Shown piece after piece: positions 1-43,180 of a stretch of 64,000 nt of DNA; positions within the stretch are counted from its first letter, which is position 1, and each line of letters starts with the position of its first letter. A program made the position numbers and the translations under genes. The notes beneath the pieces are model-generated. The model was not told where the DNA came from. It ran no database searches and worked only from the letters and a program-made list of their open reading frames with translations. The stretch covers positions 22,680,647-22,744,646 of the forward strand of contig NC_089762.1 of NCBI RefSeq assembly GCF_040412425.1. Direction: 5' to 3'. The DNA comes from Macrobrachium rosenbergii (taxonomy: Eukaryota > Arthropoda > Malacostraca > Decapoda > Palaemonidae).

Positions 1-1874
1 ATTTGGTAGCTTAATTATTGTTGCAAAATAGAGGCTAATTTTGCTGACAGATTTTTACATAATTTCCGTCAGAAAGTATGGTTATCTTAGCTTGTTACAC
101 ACCCCTTTGATCTAACAGTAATGTGTGACCACAGGAAGAACTAGTCTTTTTATGGACGCAAAAACTAGTGAAAGTTAGGATAGGGATGCTACTGAACTTG
201 ACGTTGGACATTACATTATACTTTTATACTAAAGGCAAAATCAGGAACTATATTTGGGGGGCCGAGTGCATAGTAGGGGGTGAGGGCTACTGTGGGCCAA
301 GTAGTCATTTTTGTTGTAGGCATTTCAGAGGTAATATAACCTAACCAGACTTACCTTTATCTAACCAAACCTTGGATGCCATGTCCTATCCGGTCTGGAC
401 CCCCCAAGTAATACGTGACCTCGTACTCTGTATTCGGCCAATGGTTTCATAACCTACTTTTTATATATGTCATCCATCCTCTCCAGCATTCTTTGGTACT
501 ACCAAAGACTTTGTGGAAGCCCTGTAGTTCTGCTCCCCAACCCCCTCCCCTGACACTAAGGCCTGCAACACTGGTAGTTAGGTTTTTCACTGAAGTCTAC
601 TGTTGTTTTTAGACCAAAGGGGATTGCATCATGTAATGCATGAACCAAATATTTCTGACATATCCAAGTGTAAAGTTCATCATAATTATTTAAAATTATA
701 TGAGGAAAAAGTAGTAGGATATGATGATGCCGTAATTTCTTACCAATGCTGTACAAGAATCATATAGTGTAAACCTGTTTTCTTGATAGGTTATCTCGTG
801 TTTTATGCATTTCTGACCGTTAATGTTAGTGCAAACTGCTCATTTTAGTGTTTCCTCAGCCCCCCATATATAACAATTATGGGGGACCTCAATGGGAAAC
901 CAGGGTACTTAGAGTTGGTGAAATAAAGGCAAATAAACTGCACCAACAGGAATAGTCTGAAATACATCAACTGCAAGAAAAGCAGTTAGTAAAACATGTG
1001 GTTCATGTCTTTAATAAGTATCAGTCACAAAACAGTAGAGCTTAAGGGACAAAGACATCATAATGCCAGTCACAGGGGGTGCATCCTAATATTACTTCTC
1101 TAACGTAACCTAACTTATAGTGCCAGGTCCTTAACTGAGTTGAGGCTTTGGAAACCCCCCAACTCATCCTAGTCTTACATAGAAGGACCATATAAATTAT
1201 AAAAGTGAAACGTAGCATATTCCTTGAGAGGTACAAAGCTTGTATGCACATGTATACCTCTTTTCCTAATCCAGGAATGAACAAATTCAGCCAAAAATGA
1301 AGAGGTCTCTTGGTAAATTTACTGTATGTCATACATGTACTTAGCACCTGCAAGCACTGTTCTTTTATATCTCTCTTATTCCCTACTAAGATTGGAAAGG
1401 AAAAATGTTTGGTGTAGTTTCTTTACTAGTATTTTGTGTCAAGATTATTATATCTGATCACAGTTAGTTATTGAGGATGTTTTTTACACTTAATGTATTT
1501 TGCTTTATTCAATAGAATATATTGTTGTTAAAAGTATGTTGTCTTCCTGTATGCTCAAGATCAGTTCCTCATAAGTAATGCTTAATACATGTGTGCAATT
1601 AGTTGGGATGTTTTCTAGACAATACAGTTATTTTATAGAATACAATGTACAGTTTTGCTACTCATATCAGTGCTGCGGCGTACACTATATTTTTATAGGT
1701 AGAAAAATGGAATGAAGCTCTTTCACTTGGCATTTGCCTCATGCATATCACTAGGTGTGGACTTACATAAACAGATGGTTTTAATTTTGGACATGTAAAG
1801 AGTTGTAAAGTTTTTCAAAAGGTATGTCACACACCTTTTAAAAATAAAATTGCTCCAAAAAGAATGAAAATGCT
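1..1874. other. Gene-free AT-rich flank
   Basis: No open frame with recognisable protein similarity, no tRNA-like fold and no clear transposon end is visible here. The short open frames have no family motif. It lies upstream of DIRS element A. A non-coding first exon or promoter of DONSON could be here, but nothing in the sequence identifies one. Confidence 0.6.
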
Positions 1875-2037
1875 AGTTGTTCTGACACTATATACAAACT
1901 GTAGGTCCTTTACATTAGGAATTACTTTCAGCGGAGCTGGAAACGACTGTTGAACTTTCGAACAAGGTGGTTAGGCAGTTAACTACCATCTGGGGGGCGG
2001 GAGTACTGCTTGCCTGGATGTAAACGTTCCAATTTGC
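1875..2037 (+). repeat. Left inverted terminal repeat of DIRS A
   Basis: About 160 bp that matches the reverse complement of 9098-9284 with scattered substitutions; shared landmarks include ggaattactttcagcggagc and ggttaggcagttaactacc. Its outermost part (ttgttctgacac, then tatacaaac) is repeated in inverted form at 8949-8992 in the internal complementary region, which fixes the left end near 1875. Confidence 0.85.
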
Positions 2038-2138
2038 TTTCGGCTGTTGTGCGCTGCAGATGTGCTTCTTGCTATCTGCCCTGACTGCTGCTGAGCTGTT
2101 TTCCCAGTGGGATCTTTCTTGTTTTTGATTAATTATGA

Positions 2139-5100
2139 ATGTTGATAAACCCCGTAAGCCCTCCTTTCCCCAGTGTGCATGTCATGGGGTGGGAGGGAAG
2201 AAGCACAATAGCTTCTGCTAGCATATTGCTATGGACCCACACACCCTTTGCTCCACCTGCAGAGGATGTGTGTGTTCTCATAACTCTCCTTGCTGGGAGT
2301 GTTGTTCCTGGTCTGCCGAGCAATGGGCGAAGTTTGAGGGGAGGAGACAGTACCAAAGGAAGCCTGCCAAGGCGTCATCTGAGGGTTATATGCCCCCGAT
2401 GACTCCCTTGGTGGTTAACTCGTCGGGATCGTTTCTCCCTCCCAGCAAGCTTCCCCTTGTTGCTGCCTCTCCTTTGGGTGAGGACTCCCCACCCCCCCAA
2501 CCTTCTTCACTCACTTCGTCAAGTGTGGAAGGCCGCGGGGGAGCAGATGATCAGGATATCCTCTCTGGGGCCTCTCCTTACTTGGGGGGGGGGAAATTTT
2601 TTCATTTTTTCCCCCAGAGCGAGTAGAGGGTTCCTCTTTTGACCCGACTTTGCCTTCAGGTTTGGCTGTGGAAGCGTGCCTCAGTGGCCAGGTTTCTGAC
2701 TACATCTACCTGGCTGCGCCTTGGTCTACCTGGCGTTCCATCATTGGAGGGCCTGATCTCTCATCTGTGCGGCACTCCTGCGACAACCCACGCAGCTGCC
2801 GCTTCCACCATGTCAACCGTCATCATGACGTCATTTGCCAAGCTGCCTGTGACTGTCGCCTCTCACCTGGGCACCCAGGTATCAGCTGCTCCTGCCATGC
2901 TTCATGCCGTACCGCTGCCTCTTGGCTTCCTGGCCCCTCTAGTATGGTCATGTCATCGGTGCCTTATATCTCAGTACCTGCTCCTGCTGTCCCTGGCTGT
3001 TGCCGACCCACCCTCGTTTCTGACTCTGGCTCTGGCTCCTGGATTTCCTGACTCTTGGCCCGGCCTGACTCCTGCTCTTGCTCCACCCGTGCCCTCTACC
3101 CATGCATACCTGGCTCCCACGCTGCTCCACCTACCCCGGTAGCTGCTGGCCCAATCATTGACGTCCCCACTACCCAGGTTGTGCCTGCTTCCCTGGCTCC
3201 CCTGGCTGCTCCTGTATCTTCTCGTGCTTCCTCCTGGATGGGGGACCTGACCGCCATCCTGAAGAAGATGACGAAGAAGAAGTCGAAGAAGAGGCCTAGG
3301 AAGGTGTCGTCGTCTTCATCGTCTTTGTCATCCTCATCATCTGCTACCTCTTCTTCTTCTTAGCCTTGCCAGCCAAAGAAGAAGAAGAAGCCTGTCTCCC
3401 CCCCGCCCCCACCAGAAGTCCCGAGACTTCTAAGGGACTGTCTCCTTCCACAGGGAAGGCAGTGAGATCTCTCGTCAGCTCTTCCCAGCCTGTGGGCCAG
3501 GGAACTGATTTGTTGACCCCCGGGTCAGCCATCTCAGGAGCCGAGGGCGTGCAGACCTCGGTTTGCACTCCTGCTGCTGTGCCGAAGAAGTCTGCTTTTA
3601 AGGCCAGTGTTGTAATGGACACTTGTTCGCGAGTTGTGCCGAGTACCCGGGTTTCTAAGGAGACCCGGGTACCCCGGTCTGGTACCGGAGAGACCTCCCT
3701 CCTTACCGACTCAGGCACAGGACGGGAAAAAGAAACCGGACAAGTAGGTGTTCTGACTCTTCCTGCTAGCACTTCTATGAGTGCCAAGCAAGGTTCCCAG
3801 GAAGGTGTGCCTGTCTCTTGAGTCCGGACACCAGGCGAGGTTTCGGCCTCGAAGAAGTCGATGGAGCCGAGCGCCTGGCTTGAATCGCGTGAACTGCTCT
3901 GCTCTCCTTGGGACAATGCTTCGCTGAGGCGAAAGTGTTCTCCTCAACCCAGGTTGCCATCATCACCGCGGGTTGGTGACCACTCCTGGCCCACTGCTCC
4001 TGCTGGTTCCGCCAGCAAGACCGGCGGGGGTGCCTGATCTGCTTCACCTGTCCCCTCAACCTCCAGGACTTGGTGTGAGTCGGACAGGAGGAACTCCGTT
4101 GAGTCGTCTCCCCAGAGTTTGACCTCGGGGGCTTACGTTCCAGGTTTGGTTCTTGGATTGACCAGATCATACGCCTGCGTGGTGCAGGAAGGATCACAGG
4201 GGTCTGCCAAGGTTCTCTCTCCTGTGGGGAAAGTAGATCGGGAGTACCGCACCCTGGAAGGACTTGAGGGTCCTCTTCCCCAGGGCGCAGACACCCCCGA
4301 GATACAGAGGACTTTTGCAGAGGTAATTGCACTGATTTGTCAGCACAACGATCTCGGGGAAGGGACCACGGCCTCGTCTGTGGATCGTCCTTCACGCCTT
4401 GAATCCTTCTGGGGATCGAAAAAGGGCCCCAAGGTTTCAGTGGGGCCGCTGTGGTCCATGCTTGCCAAGGGGGTCCTTGATCAAGTGAATGGTTTTGTGT
4501 TTGGGGAAGACAATTCTTTGCGATCGAACCGCTTGGACAGGCTGCTTCCCCCTCCTCTGCCTTGACAGAAGCGTTTCTACACGCCTTGGAAGGGGCATTG
4601 CCGCGTAAACAGGTTGACCCAGACCTGGTTTGCCTAGGTCTGGGTCTCTCATTGCAGCAACTTACTGCAGAAAGTATTTCTCTCTCGCAGCAAGAGGCAG
4701 CAACCTTGGAAGCCACTGCCATGGCAGCTTTCCAGGCAGTCTCCTGGTTGGATCTGTGGTCGTTCATGATATCCAAAATGGCTGCTTCCTCGGGCGCTAT
4801 CGTACCCGGGGAGGACTCCGCTTTCGGGAGACTGCGCCATTCTGGAGGTAGAGCCATCTACATCGCCCACCAGACGGCAAACCTGTGAGCCAACCTTGTC
4901 CTTAAGCGGAGAGGTGAGGCGCCATTGTTTCTCGCTTCGCCAGGTCCGTGGGGCCCAAGTCGGCAGTGACTCTGCGGAACGGACCATTGCTGGGTTCTGT
5001 CTCTCTCTCCCCTAGAGAGTTGGTAGATGCTGCGGTGGACAAGCATTGGGCTGTTGACAGCGATCGCCTTGTCCACCAGGCATTGGCCAAGACCTCCGGG

Positions 5101-5303
5101 TCTTCGCGTTTCACTGCAGCCCGGCCTTTGGGTCAGGCTAGCACTTCCTCATCCCCAAAGAAGTCCCAGTCTTCGAAGGGATCCTGAGGGAACACCCAGC
5201 CTTCTATCTCTGGAAAGGGTGGGCTTTCGTGCCCCTTCTGGCCTGCTTTCCAGTCTGGTAAAGGAGGCAAGGGGAAGAAGAAGAAGAAGAAGGGGAAACG
5301 CTA
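2139..5303 (+). pseudogene. Gag-like region of DIRS A (frame-broken)
   Basis: The gag-like protein of DIRS elements is thought to be the structural or nucleic-acid binding component. Here it is split over at least six frame segments. Around 2231-2345 the frame reads a Cys-rich motif (DPHTLCSTCRG, then CWECCSW), which recurs in the other DIRS copies of this window. A Ser/Thr/Pro-rich low-complexity middle part follows, including a Lys-rich stretch near 3265-3300 and a Ser run near 3310-3360. A better conserved C-terminal part lies at about 4300-4890 (FAEVIALICQHNDLG, then a helical Gln/Ala-rich stretch), and the region ends in a basic KKKKKKGKR tail near 5275-5303. No intact frame remains. The function is inferred from position. 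Confidence 0.7.
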
Positions 5304-5329
5304 GGGGCGGCGTTCCCCCTCAACTGCTG

Positions 5330-6988
5330 CCGAAGGTGGGGGGATGCCTGTCGTGTCATTGGGCAACATGGCAGCGATACGGAGCTGAGACCTGGATAGT
5401 GGATGTCCTTCAGGAGGGATATTTACTACCCCTCGAGTCTTGGCCACCCCTCACCATCACACCAGTTCGTCTCTGCACCTACATTCCTGGTTCTCCAAAG
5501 GTCATCGCATTAATGCAAAAAGTGCAAGCCATGCTGAGCAAGGGTGCTGTAGAAGTCGTGTCGGATCGGTCCCCAGGCATTTACAGCCGAATCTTTCTCG
5601 TAGAGAAAGCCATGGGGTGTTGGAGACCGGTCATAGACCTCTCTCCCTTGAACCGTTTCATTCGCCAGACTCGTTTCACGATGGAGACTGCGCGACCCGT
5701 GCTCGCCTCCATCAAGAAGAACGACTTCATGCTTATGGTGGACTTGAAGGATGCGTATTTCCAAATACCCATTCATCCGTCCTCTTGCAAGTACCTCCGC
5801 TTTATCCAATTCAGGGCACTCTGTTTCAGGCTCTCGACCACTCCCCAGGTGTTCACGAGAGTGTTTTCTCTTTTGTCAGCTTGGGCCCATTCGCACGGGA
5901 TACATCAACTGAGGTATCTCGATGACTGGCTGGTCCTGGCGAGTTCTCGCTCGCAGTTGCTACAGGACAGGGATCGGCTCCTCGAGTTTTGCCGCGATCT
6001 TGGGATTGTAGCAAATCTCGAGAAATCGGATCTCATCCCCAAGCAGAGGATAAAGTACCTGGGCATGCTTATAGATATGGTAGCAGCGAGTCATTCCCTC
6101 GCATTCTCATATCAAGAAGTTCAGGAAGGTGGCACAAGTGTTTCTGTCTCGACAGGAACAGCCAGCTCGGCATTGGAGAAGCTGGTTCCTCGTGGGAGTC
6201 TTCACCTTCGGTCTCTACAATGGAGACTAAAGGAGTATTGATCCCAGTCCCGAGACCCCCAGTCCTTTCTCATTCCTCTCTCCGAGGATGTGAGAGAGGA
6301 TCTACACTGGTGGGTGGACGACAGGAACCTCTTAACATGAGTATGCTTACATACTCCCCCTCTGGACATGCTTCTGTTCTCGGAGGCATCAACTGAGGGA
6401 TGGGGCACACACCTGGAGGAGTTGCTGTTCTCGGAGGCATCAACTGCGGGATGGGGCACACACCTGGAGGAGTTGCTGACGTTGGGAGTGTGGCACCGGG
6501 ACGACAAGCACCTTCACATCAATATCCTGAAACTCAAGGCAGCCTTCCTGGCTCTCCAAGAGTTCCGGGATCAAGCAGTGGGATACTCCGTGGTACTGAT
6601 GAGCGACAATACCACGGTAGTGGCATATGTCAACAAACAGGGGCGTCTGGTATCCCTCCTGCTCCACCAGTTGACGATGTAGGTGTACGAGTGGGTGCTG
6701 GCTCACTCTGTAGAGCTGTCAGCCAGGTACATTCCAGGCAAGAGGAATGTCGTGGCAGACAAGCTCAGCCGCCAGAATCAGGAGATCGGAACAGAATGGT
6801 CCCTTCATCCGGAAGTCACAGAAAGGTTGTTCGACCTGTGGAGGCTTTCAGTCATTGATCTGTTCACTACCCGGCACAACAGAAAACTTCAGGTCTTCTG
6901 CTCAGCCATGCCGGACCCATGGGCCGCTGCGGAGGATGTGTTCCAGCACCCGTGGGACAACCTCAATGTTTTCCTCCGTTCTGTCTGA
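5330..6988 (+). pseudogene. Reverse transcriptase / RNase H / methyltransferase-like region of DIRS A (inactivated)
   Basis: Starts with the DIRS-type lead-in GAETWIVDVLQEGY. RT motif A is MVDLKDAYFQIPIHP (about 5735-5780) and motif C is RYLDDWLVLASS (about 5910-5945), both with their Asp residues. Several residues normally between KYLRF and QFRALCF are missing, and the usual CFGLS is CFRLS. The frame breaks near 6105 and 6240. RNase H is recognisable (GWGTHLEE, LKLKAAFLAL, SDNTTVVAYVNKQG, DKLSRQNQ), but its first catalytic Asp is Glu (FSEAS in place of TDAS), and a 17-codon unit is duplicated in tandem (6374-6475). A stop interrupts it at about 6680. After RNase H, VIDLFTTRHNRKLQ to HPWDNL resembles the start of the DIRS methyltransferase-like domain. 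Confidence 0.85.
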
Positions 6989-6999
6989 TTAGCAGAGTG

Positions 7000-8206
7000 A
7001 TCAACCAAATGACGATCACTCCAAATCTCAGAATGATTCTGGTGGCACACAAATGGCCGCAGGCCATTTCTGACCTGCTAGCTCTCCTTTCTGAGGCGCT
7101 GAGAGAAATCCCCCCTCTGGCCCAACCTGCTGTGTCAACCCCACGTCGAGTGGCATCACCTGGCAGTGCAGTCCCTATGTCTTCACGGCTGGAAGTTATC
7201 CACCATCTCCTGCTAGCGAGAGGCTTTTTGCGATTCGTGCAGCAAGGGAGATGGTTGGATACCTCAGATGATCCTCCGCAGTGGTATACCAGGGAAAGTG
7301 GTCCGTCTTCTGTGGTTGGTGTCGTGGATGGGGTATCTCTCTGGTAAGGACTACTGTTCAGCAGGTCGAGGACTTCCTCGTCTTTCTTCGCCAAGAGAAT
7401 CTTCTCTCCGTTTCAGCTGTAAAAGGGTATTGGGCCTCACTCGGCTTAGTCTTGCAGCTGAAGGGTGTAGATATCTCCTCGTCCTTCAAGATATCCCTAC
7501 TGATGAGAAGCTTTGAGAGGTCTTGCCCACACAGGGATCTCAGGCCCCCCTGCATGGGATGTGACTCTTGTTCTAAGGAGCCTGACTCTTGCACCGTATG
7601 AGCCTTTACAAGAGTCGTCAGACAGGGATCTGACCCTCAAGACCGTCTTCTTGCTTGCCCTGGGATCGGTGAAGAGAGTTGGCGAACTTCACGGACTTTC
7701 CTTTGATGTTAAACACTCGAGGGAATGGGGATCAGTTACATTCAGTTTCATCCCGGATTTCATCGCGAAGACTCAGAATCCATCGGTCCCTGACGCTTGG
7801 TTCGAGTCTTTCACGATCTCCTCCCTAGAGGACTGTAGGTAATGATCCAGACGAGATGTCCTGAAGAGAACTCGCCACATCTGGCCTGAGTGTCAACAAC
7901 TCTTTGTTAGCACTGGCTCAACCAAGAAAGAAGTGTTCAAGAACACGATCTCATTCTGGCTTTGTGAGACGATAAGGAGAGTGGATTCTGCTGCTGGAGA
8001 AGATGACACCGGTACGCTTCATCCAAGAGCTCAAGAAGTCCGCAGCACTGGTCCGTCCCTCGCATTTTGGAAGAACCTGTTGGTCCCACAGGCTTTGGAG
8101 GTGGGCGTGTGGTCCCAACAGACCACCTTCACTTCCTTCTACCTTCGGGATGTTGCCCACAAATCCTTGGACATGTTTTCCTTGGGTCCTGTGGTGGCTG
8201 CTCAAT
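7000..8206 (+). pseudogene. Tyrosine recombinase of DIRS A (inactivated)
   Basis: The YR catalyses insertion of the circular DIRS intermediate. Visible parts: an N-terminal core-binding-like region in two frames (about 7280-7500, VEDFLVFLRQENLLSVSAVKGY), the first catalytic Arg in LALGSVKRVGELHGLS (about 7655-7705), and the C-terminal box with the nucleophile Tyr in TTFTSFYLRDV (about 8120-8150). The H-x-x-R box reads RAQEVRS (about 8023-8043), so the expected His is Gln. There are several frameshifts and a stop at about 7840. Copy B in this window keeps AHSIRG at the same place. Family assignment is firm; loss of activity is inferred from the breaks. Confidence 0.85.
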
Positions 8207-8337
8207 AAGTTGTGTAGCTTACCCGGCTCCTCTAACAGGACAGGTTGCATCTCGCCTAAGATGTACGGTTGTGATTGGGAGAATGAATGTGGGGTGACTG
8301 GCCTCTTTTCTTTCTCCCCATCCTGGCTCTCTTCCCA

Positions 8338-8668
8338 GGGGCAGGGAGCGGATGTGCCGTTACATGCTGGATCTGGCGGTCGATGCAGGTAAGCACCCAA
8401 TGGGAGCTCCCGTTCTATTTTCCATTCAGGTTGATAGAAACAACCCCACTCCTTCCCCTTGCAAGGGGGGAAGGAGACCACAACAGTAAGACAAACCAAT
8501 GCCCTACGGGCAGGGAGCGGACGTGCCGTTACATGCTGGATCTGGCGGTCGATGCAGGTAAGGACTCAACTAGAGCTTATGTTCTATTTCCTTTCAGGAT
8601 CATAGAAGCAACCCCACTCCTTCCTCTAGCAAGGGAAGGAAGGAGACCATGACAATAAGACAAACCCA
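8338..8668 (+). repeat. Two direct repeats (about 160 bp each) with a GC-rich hairpin, 3' of the DIRS A recombinase
   Basis: Units 8338-8496 and 8507-8668 share gggcagggagcgga, gtgccgttacatgctggatc and the following sequence. Each contains a perfect or near-perfect stem-loop (8449-8476 and 8617-8645) formed by CTCCTTCC and GGAAGGAG. Each also contains gcaggtaag followed about 40 bp later by a pyrimidine-rich ttcag, which resembles splice sites but is not supported by any reading frame. Confidence 0.85.
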
Positions 8669-8824
8669 ACGCTTGTATTTGCCTTAATATCACCAACTTT
8701 AAGTTCTTCCTAGCCTACTTTGTCTGAACTGACATTTCCTCATTCATGCAAAGGGCCCCAGAAGTCTGACAGTTGATCTCGTGTTTCTTACAACCTGATC
8801 GTTATGTCAGAGGCAGTTTCCCTT

Positions 8825-8880
8825 CCTCGCTCTATCGACCAGGAAGGGAAGACCTCGCTCTATCGACCAGGAAGGGAAGA
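8825..8880 (+). repeat. 28-bp tandem duplication in DIRS A
   Basis: The unit starting cctcgctctatcgaccagga occurs twice head to tail at 8825 and 8853. It is non-coding, between the recombinase and the internal complementary region. Confidence 0.9.
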
Positions 8881-8948
8881 CAAGGTGTGGTAAACTCAAG
8901 TCAGTTCATAGAGACTCACTCAGATTCCCCCCTCCAGCCAGTGAGTCT

Positions 8949-9056
8949 TCCTAATGTAAAGGACTGATGGTTTGTATATCGTGTCAGAACAAATCACAGT
9001 TTTTTAAAGTAAATTGTATTTCTCCTAACTATTCAAACCTGAGGTCCTTTACATTA
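8949..9056 (+). repeat. Internal complementary region (ICR) of DIRS A
   Basis: The first half (8949-8992) is the reverse complement of the outer left end of the element; the second half (about 9000-9056) is the reverse complement of the outer right end (9232-9284). This two-part seam next to the right terminal repeat is the hallmark of DIRS elements and defines both ends of copy A. Confidence 0.85.
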
Positions 9057-9097
9057 CATTTCATGCTCACCTCATGCCACCCCTCAAGCTGACACCT

Positions 9098-9284
9098 GGG
9101 CTGAAAGGCAAATTGGAATGTTTACATAGGGGCTGGCGGTACTCCCGCCTCCCAGACGGTAGTTAACTGCCTAACTACCTTGTTTGAAAGTTCAACGGCC
9201 ATTTCCAGCTCCGCTGAAAGCAATTCCTAATGCCAAGGACCTCAGGTTTGTATAGTTAGGAAAAATACAATTACTTTAAAAAAT
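9098..9284 (+). repeat. Right inverted terminal repeat of DIRS A
   Basis: Reverse complement of the left repeat (cggtagttaactgcctaac, cagctccgctgaaagcaatt). It extends further out than the left repeat, to the A-rich tract at 9278-9283, as shown by the matching ICR half. It ends about 34 bp before the first DONSON coding exon. Confidence 0.85.
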
Positions 9285-9318
9285 TATGATTTTAAAATAA
9301 ATGTTAAATACTTTTCAG

Positions 9319-43180
<33,862 letters not shown>

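Larger units (their letters stand above)
1875..9284 (+). mobile_element. DIRS-type tyrosine-recombinase retrotransposon, copy A (near full length, inactivated)
   Basis: About 7.4 kb with the complete DIRS layout in order: left inverted terminal repeat, gag-like region, reverse transcriptase/RNase H, recombinase, internal complementary region and right inverted terminal repeat. The terminal repeats are inverted and not direct, which separates DIRS from LTR retrotransposons; an integrase of the DDE type is absent. All coding parts carry frameshifts, stops or catalytic substitutions, so the copy is dead. DIRS elements replicate through a circular DNA that the tyrosine recombinase inserts; the internal complementary region is the template for joining the ends. 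The 5' fragment at 34007-36480 belongs to the same family. Confidence 0.9.

Noticed and set aside
1081..1120. Telomere-like taacctaac motifs
   Set aside because: Only one or two copies, not an array; similar short motifs occur by chance at 325 and 47910.
8360..8610. Mini-introns (gcaggtaag ... ttcag) in the direct repeats of DIRS A
   Set aside because: Intron length would be about 40 bp and no frame continues across; similarity to splice sites alone is not enough.
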